A stretch of DNA of 64,000 nt from JADKIH01 sp049363815 (GTDB lineage Bacteria > Bacteroidota > Bacteroidia > AKYH767-A > 2013-40CM-41-45), in assembly GCA_049363815.1 (NCBI GenBank), contig JBMQEM010000097.1, positions 4,456-68,455 on the forward strand. The letters are read 5' to 3'. Within the stretch, counting starts at the first letter, position 1; every line of letters begins with the position of its first letter. A program made the position numbers and the translations under genes. The notes beneath the pieces are model-generated. The model did not search any database and had not been told where the DNA came from. It saw nothing but the letters and a program-made list of their open reading frames with translations. This document shows positions 61,804 through 64,000 of this stretch, piece after piece.

Positions 61804-61840
61804 AAGGGTCAAAGGTCAATCCCGGTGACCTTTGACCCTT
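61804..61840. repeat. 15-bp perfect hairpin of GGTCAAA heptads
   Basis: AAGGGTCAAAGGTCA (61804-61818) pairs perfectly with 61826-61840 around a 7-nt loop (ATCCCGG). The lead-in (from ~61786) reads in 7-nt steps. A GTG at 61825 that could extend pyrR lies inside this hairpin. Confidence 0.75.
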
Positions 61841-61883
61841 TACCTATTTTCAAAAGTGTTGCTGCCCGCAAACAATCGACTCC

Positions 61884-61914
61884 TTGCCAGATTCCAACAT
61901 TTAACTTACTTTTG
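61884..61914 (+). promoter_or_regulatory. pyrR-pyrB promoter, -33 TTG and -7 TACTTTTG
   Basis: TTG at 61884-61886 and TACTTTTG at 61907-61914 are separated by 20 nt, the best match in the window to the two-part Bacteroidota promoter. Transcription would start near 61920, a few bases before the pyrR ATG at 61924, leaving no room for a PyrR-bound leader attenuator of Bacillus type. Confidence 0.6.
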
Positions 61915-61923
61915 GTTCCCGGA

Positions 61924-62454
61924 ATGCAAAAACGACTGCTTTTAAACAGTACTGATTTTGAGATTACGATCAAGCGATTATGTTATCAATTGATCGAAAA
62001 TCATGACGATTTCGGTGATTCTGCACTTATTGGACTACAGCCAAGAGGTGTTTTTGTCGCTTCCCGGATCCATCATCACCTTTCTTCTATCCTGAATATC
62101 CGGAATATCTGTCTGGGTCAGCTTGATATTACCTTTTATCGCGACGATTTCCGCAAAAGGGAAATAGCCGCTCCAGCCGAAACAAAGATCGATTTCGAAG
62201 TGGAAAATAAGAAAGTGATTCTGATCGATGATGTTCTATTTACCGGCCGCACGATCCGTGCAGGAATGGATGCATTGCTCGATCTTGGTCGCCCGAAAAA
62301 AGTGGAACTGCTCACATTAATAGACAGAAGATACAGCCGCCACCTTCCCATTGCTCCCGATTATACCGGAATACAAGTCGATACAATTGCTACGGAAAAA
62401 GTGAAAGTTCAGTGGAAAGAAATTGACGGCGAAGATTCTGTCTGGTTAATATAA
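61924..62454 (+). CDS. pyrR: PyrR-type uracil phosphoribosyltransferase/regulator
   Basis: A 176-residue protein starting at the ATG at 61924 (MQKRLLLNSTDFEITIKRL). A longer reading from GTG 61825 is rejected because it crosses a hairpin and the promoter. It shows the PRTase PRPP loop VILIDDVLFTGRTIRAGMDA (~99-118) and the flanking LIGLQPRGVFVA (~38) and LGRPKKVELLTLIDR. PyrR makes UMP from uracil and, in Bacillus, controls pyr mRNA; whether it regulates here is unclear because no leader exists. pyrB follows 32 nt downstream, so the two are one operon. Confidence 0.88.
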   Translation: MQKRLLLNSTDFEITIKRLCYQLIENHDDFGDSALIGLQPRGVFVASRIHHHLSSILNIRNICLGQLDITFYRDDFRKREIAAPAETKIDFEVENKKVILIDDVLFTGRTIRAGMDALLDLGRPKKVELLTLIDRRYSRHLPIAPDYTGIQVDTIATEKVKVQWKEIDGEDSVWLI

Positions 62455-62486
62455 ATGATTGTCTGAAAAAATAAAACGAAAGGAAT

Positions 62487-63404
62487 ATGTCACTGCTCAG
62501 CACGCCACATTTAATTGGAATAAAAGGATTGTCCCGTGCAGACATTGATCTGATCTTTTCTACAGCTGACAACTTCAAGGAAGTCCTTAACCGGCCTATC
62601 AAAAAAGTTCCTTCCCTCAGAGATCTTACTATTGCCAATCTGTTTTTTGAAAACTCAACACGTACCCGTCTATCATTCGAACTTGCAGAGAAAAGATTAT
62701 CTGCTGACATTATCAATTTCTCTGCATCATCATCGTCTGTAAGTAAAGGCGAAACGCTGATCGATACAGTGAACAACATTCTCGCTATGAAAACGGATAT
62801 GGTTGTCATGCGACATCCGAACGCCGGAGCAGCGTTGTTTCTTTCAAAGCATGTAAAGTCCAAGATCGTAAATGCAGGCGATGGTGCTCATGAACATCCG
62901 ACACAAGCTTTGCTCGATGCATTTTCCATCAGAGAAAAAGTCGGGGATCTCGGAGGTAAGAAGGTAGCGATCATCGGTGATATTTTACATTCACGTGTAG
63001 CACTGTCAAATATCTTTTGTCTTCAGAAACTGGGAGCGGAGGTAATGGTCTGCGGACCGGCAACGTTGATCCCTAAATACATTTCATCCCTGGGAGTTAA
63101 AGTAGAGACCGACCTGCGCAAGGCGCTTGAATGGTGCGACGTAGCCAACATGCTCCGCATCCAATTAGAGCGTCAGGATATCCGTTATTTCCCAACCATC
63201 CGAGAATACGTTATGCAGTACGGCCTCACCAAGGAGATACTTGATTCACTGAAAAAAGAAATCATTGTTATGCATCCCGGCCCGATCAATCGTGGCGTCG
63301 AGATCACCAGCGAAGTTGCAGATTCATCACAGTCAATCATTCTTGAACAAGTGGAGAATGGGGTGGCGATCAGGATGGCAGTGATCTATTTGTTGGCGTC
63401 GTAA
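62487..63404 (+). CDS. pyrB: aspartate carbamoyltransferase catalytic subunit
   Basis: This enzyme joins carbamoyl phosphate and aspartate, the first committed step of pyrimidine synthesis, so it uses the product of the carB enzyme at the other end of the window. The 305-residue protein has the carbamoyl-phosphate motif FFENSTRTRLSFE (~52-64), the KGET loop Lys/Ser region (SSSVSKGETLIDTV, ~82-95), DGAHEHPTQALLDAF (~132), and MHPGPINRGVEI near the C-terminus. An AGGA-type ribosome site lies just before the ATG at 62487. A regulatory chain (pyrI) is not seen nearby. Confidence 0.97.
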   Translation: MSLLSTPHLIGIKGLSRADIDLIFSTADNFKEVLNRPIKKVPSLRDLTIANLFFENSTRTRLSFELAEKRLSADIINFSASSSSVSKGETLIDTVNNILAMKTDMVVMRHPNAGAALFLSKHVKSKIVNAGDGAHEHPTQALLDAFSIREKVGDLGGKKVAIIGDILHSRVALSNIFCLQKLGAEVMVCGPATLIPKYISSLGVKVETDLRKALEWCDVANMLRIQLERQDIRYFPTIREYVMQYGLTKEILDSLKKEIIVMHPGPINRGVEITSEVADSSQSIILEQVENGVAIRMAVIYLLAS

Positions 63405-63649
63405 TTTTTTTTGCTTTCAAGGTGCGGTGTCCTTTTGATAAAAGTTGATTCCGGTAATTCATTAATCCATTCAATACTCGTTTAAAAAATATTTATTTGA
63501 ATTGAAATAAGGGAGCCCCATCGGGGCGACCTGTTTGTATGGAAGAATACATCACGGATAAATTTCATTTAATTGATTTTTTTAATTCATCGGTACTGCA
63601 TATCACAGGTCGCCCCGATAGGGCTAATCGTAACTTTAATCCTAACCTT
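63405..63649. other. intergenic gap with two palindrome-bearing repeat copies
   Basis: The gap after pyrB holds one inverted copy of the GGTCGCCCC repeat (63514-63540, GCCCCATCGGGGC palindrome) and one partial direct copy (63604-63624) before the main tandem array. Otherwise no coding or regulatory signal is seen. A pyrB terminator of standard type is not evident. Confidence 0.6.
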
Positions 63650-63890
63650 CTACAAACAGGTCGCCCCTACGGGCTTGGGTCTATCCTTATATTTATAGCT
63701 ACAAACAGGTCGCCCCTATGGGGCTTTTGGTCTGTTCCTAATTCATGGCTACAAACAGGTCGCTCCTATGGGGCATGGGTCTATTACTAATTTATAGCTA
63801 CGAATAGGTGCCTGATGGGGCATGTGTCTATTATTAATTTATAGCTACGAAGGGGCGCCTGATGGGGCTAGAGGTCATTCTTAAATTTCC
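63650..63890. repeat. tandem array of ~49-bp palindrome-bearing units
   Basis: Five successive units begin at 63650, 63699, 63749, 63798 and 63845 (periods 49, 50, 49 and 47). Each opens CTACAAACAGGTCGC or a variant, then a short palindrome such as GCCCCTATGGGGC, then GGTCTATTACTAATTTATAG or similar. Units degrade towards the right end (the last two read GGTGCCTGATGGGG and GGGGCGCCTGATGGGG). The unit-to-unit spacing is too even and the spacers too alike for CRISPR. Confidence 0.85.
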
Positions 63891-63938
63891 TGTTTCTCTT
63901 TCGGTATTGATCGGAACAAGGTGCACTAACCTACGAAG

Positions 63939-64000
63939 CCTTTGACCTTTGACCTTTGACCTTTGACCTTTGACCTTTGACCTTTGACCTTTGACCTTTG
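63939..64000. repeat. tandem CCTTTGA heptamers running off the window
   Basis: CCTTTGA repeats without a break from 63939 to the window edge, 8 full copies plus 6 nt. It continues beyond the window. The same GACCTTT motif forms the hairpins at 52463-52515 and 61804-61840. Confidence 0.9.

Noticed and set aside
61825..61923. Extended pyrR start at GTG 61825
   Set aside because: It lies inside a perfect hairpin and upstream of a two-part promoter; the extra 33 residues have no counterpart in PyrR.
63539..63790. 83-codon plus-strand frame after pyrB
   Set aside because: It runs through the 49-bp tandem units, so its repeated peptide (LQTGRPYG) is a by-product of the repeat; no start context or family.
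63650..63890. Possible CRISPR array
   Set aside because: The intervening segments are similar to each other and there are no cas genes; unit period is uniform and repeats decay. Better explained as a tandem palindromic repeat.

Overview
The window comes from a Bacteroidota (Bacteroidetes) chromosome, probably a free-living or environmental lineage. The evidence is gliding/type IX secretion (T9SS) machinery and cargo: PorQ, PorP/SprF, a PorE-like OmpA lipoprotein, SprB-repeat adhesins and type A and B C-terminal sorting domains. Start sites mostly lack strong Shine-Dalgarno sequences, and several genes carry the Bacteroidota -7 promoter element TAnnTTTG. The DNA looks moderately AT-rich. I see no rRNA, tRNA, insertion sequence, prophage or CRISPR.

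Layout. 1-4 kb: a truncated alpha/beta hydrolase (minus), then carB (without the usual C-terminal regulatory domain) and a small DUF4834-like membrane protein. 4.1-11 kb: a tight plus-strand run that looks like surface-glycan metabolism (YfhO-like membrane protein, GT4 glycosyltransferase, polysaccharide-deacetylase-like protein, ATP-grasp ligase, PHP phosphoesterase), facing a convergent asparagine synthetase (asnB). 13-15.7 kb: a secreted seven-repeat T9SS type A protein. 15.8-19.5 kb: a divergent cyanophycinase/cyanophycin synthetase pair for making and breaking down a nitrogen-storage polymer. 19.9-32.5 kb: a gliding/T9SS adhesin locus with two SprB-repeat proteins (about 7 and 17 repeats) around a PorP/SprF and a PorE-like gene. 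32.6-37.7 kb: a minus-strand operon of three surface proteins. 37.9-48.6 kb: a regulator lacking a DNA-binding domain, an unknown membrane-anchored protein, and a minus-strand run of hybrid histidine kinase, single-domain response regulator, TPR/beta-barrel protein, CotH-like kinase, HEAT-repeat membrane protein and processive GT2 synthase. I read this last run as an exopolysaccharide synthesis and export system under two-component control; it is the best candidate for an undescribed system. 49-55.4 kb: an EF-hand outer-membrane protein, a SPOR-like protein, a LOG-family nucleosidase and uvrA. 55.6-60.7 kb: porQ, cmk, ispH and rpsA. 60.8-63.4 kb: a small basic secreted protein, a DinB/DUF1569 protein, pyrR and pyrB. 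63.4-64 kb: repeats only.

The intergenic DNA is also distinctive. Many gaps hold hairpins or tandem arrays built on a 7-nt period, each locus with its own heptamer. There are also two related 32-40 nt palindromes about 3.6 kb apart and a ~49-bp palindrome-bearing tandem array near the right end. All functions are inferred from reading the sequence and remembered family features; no database search was run.
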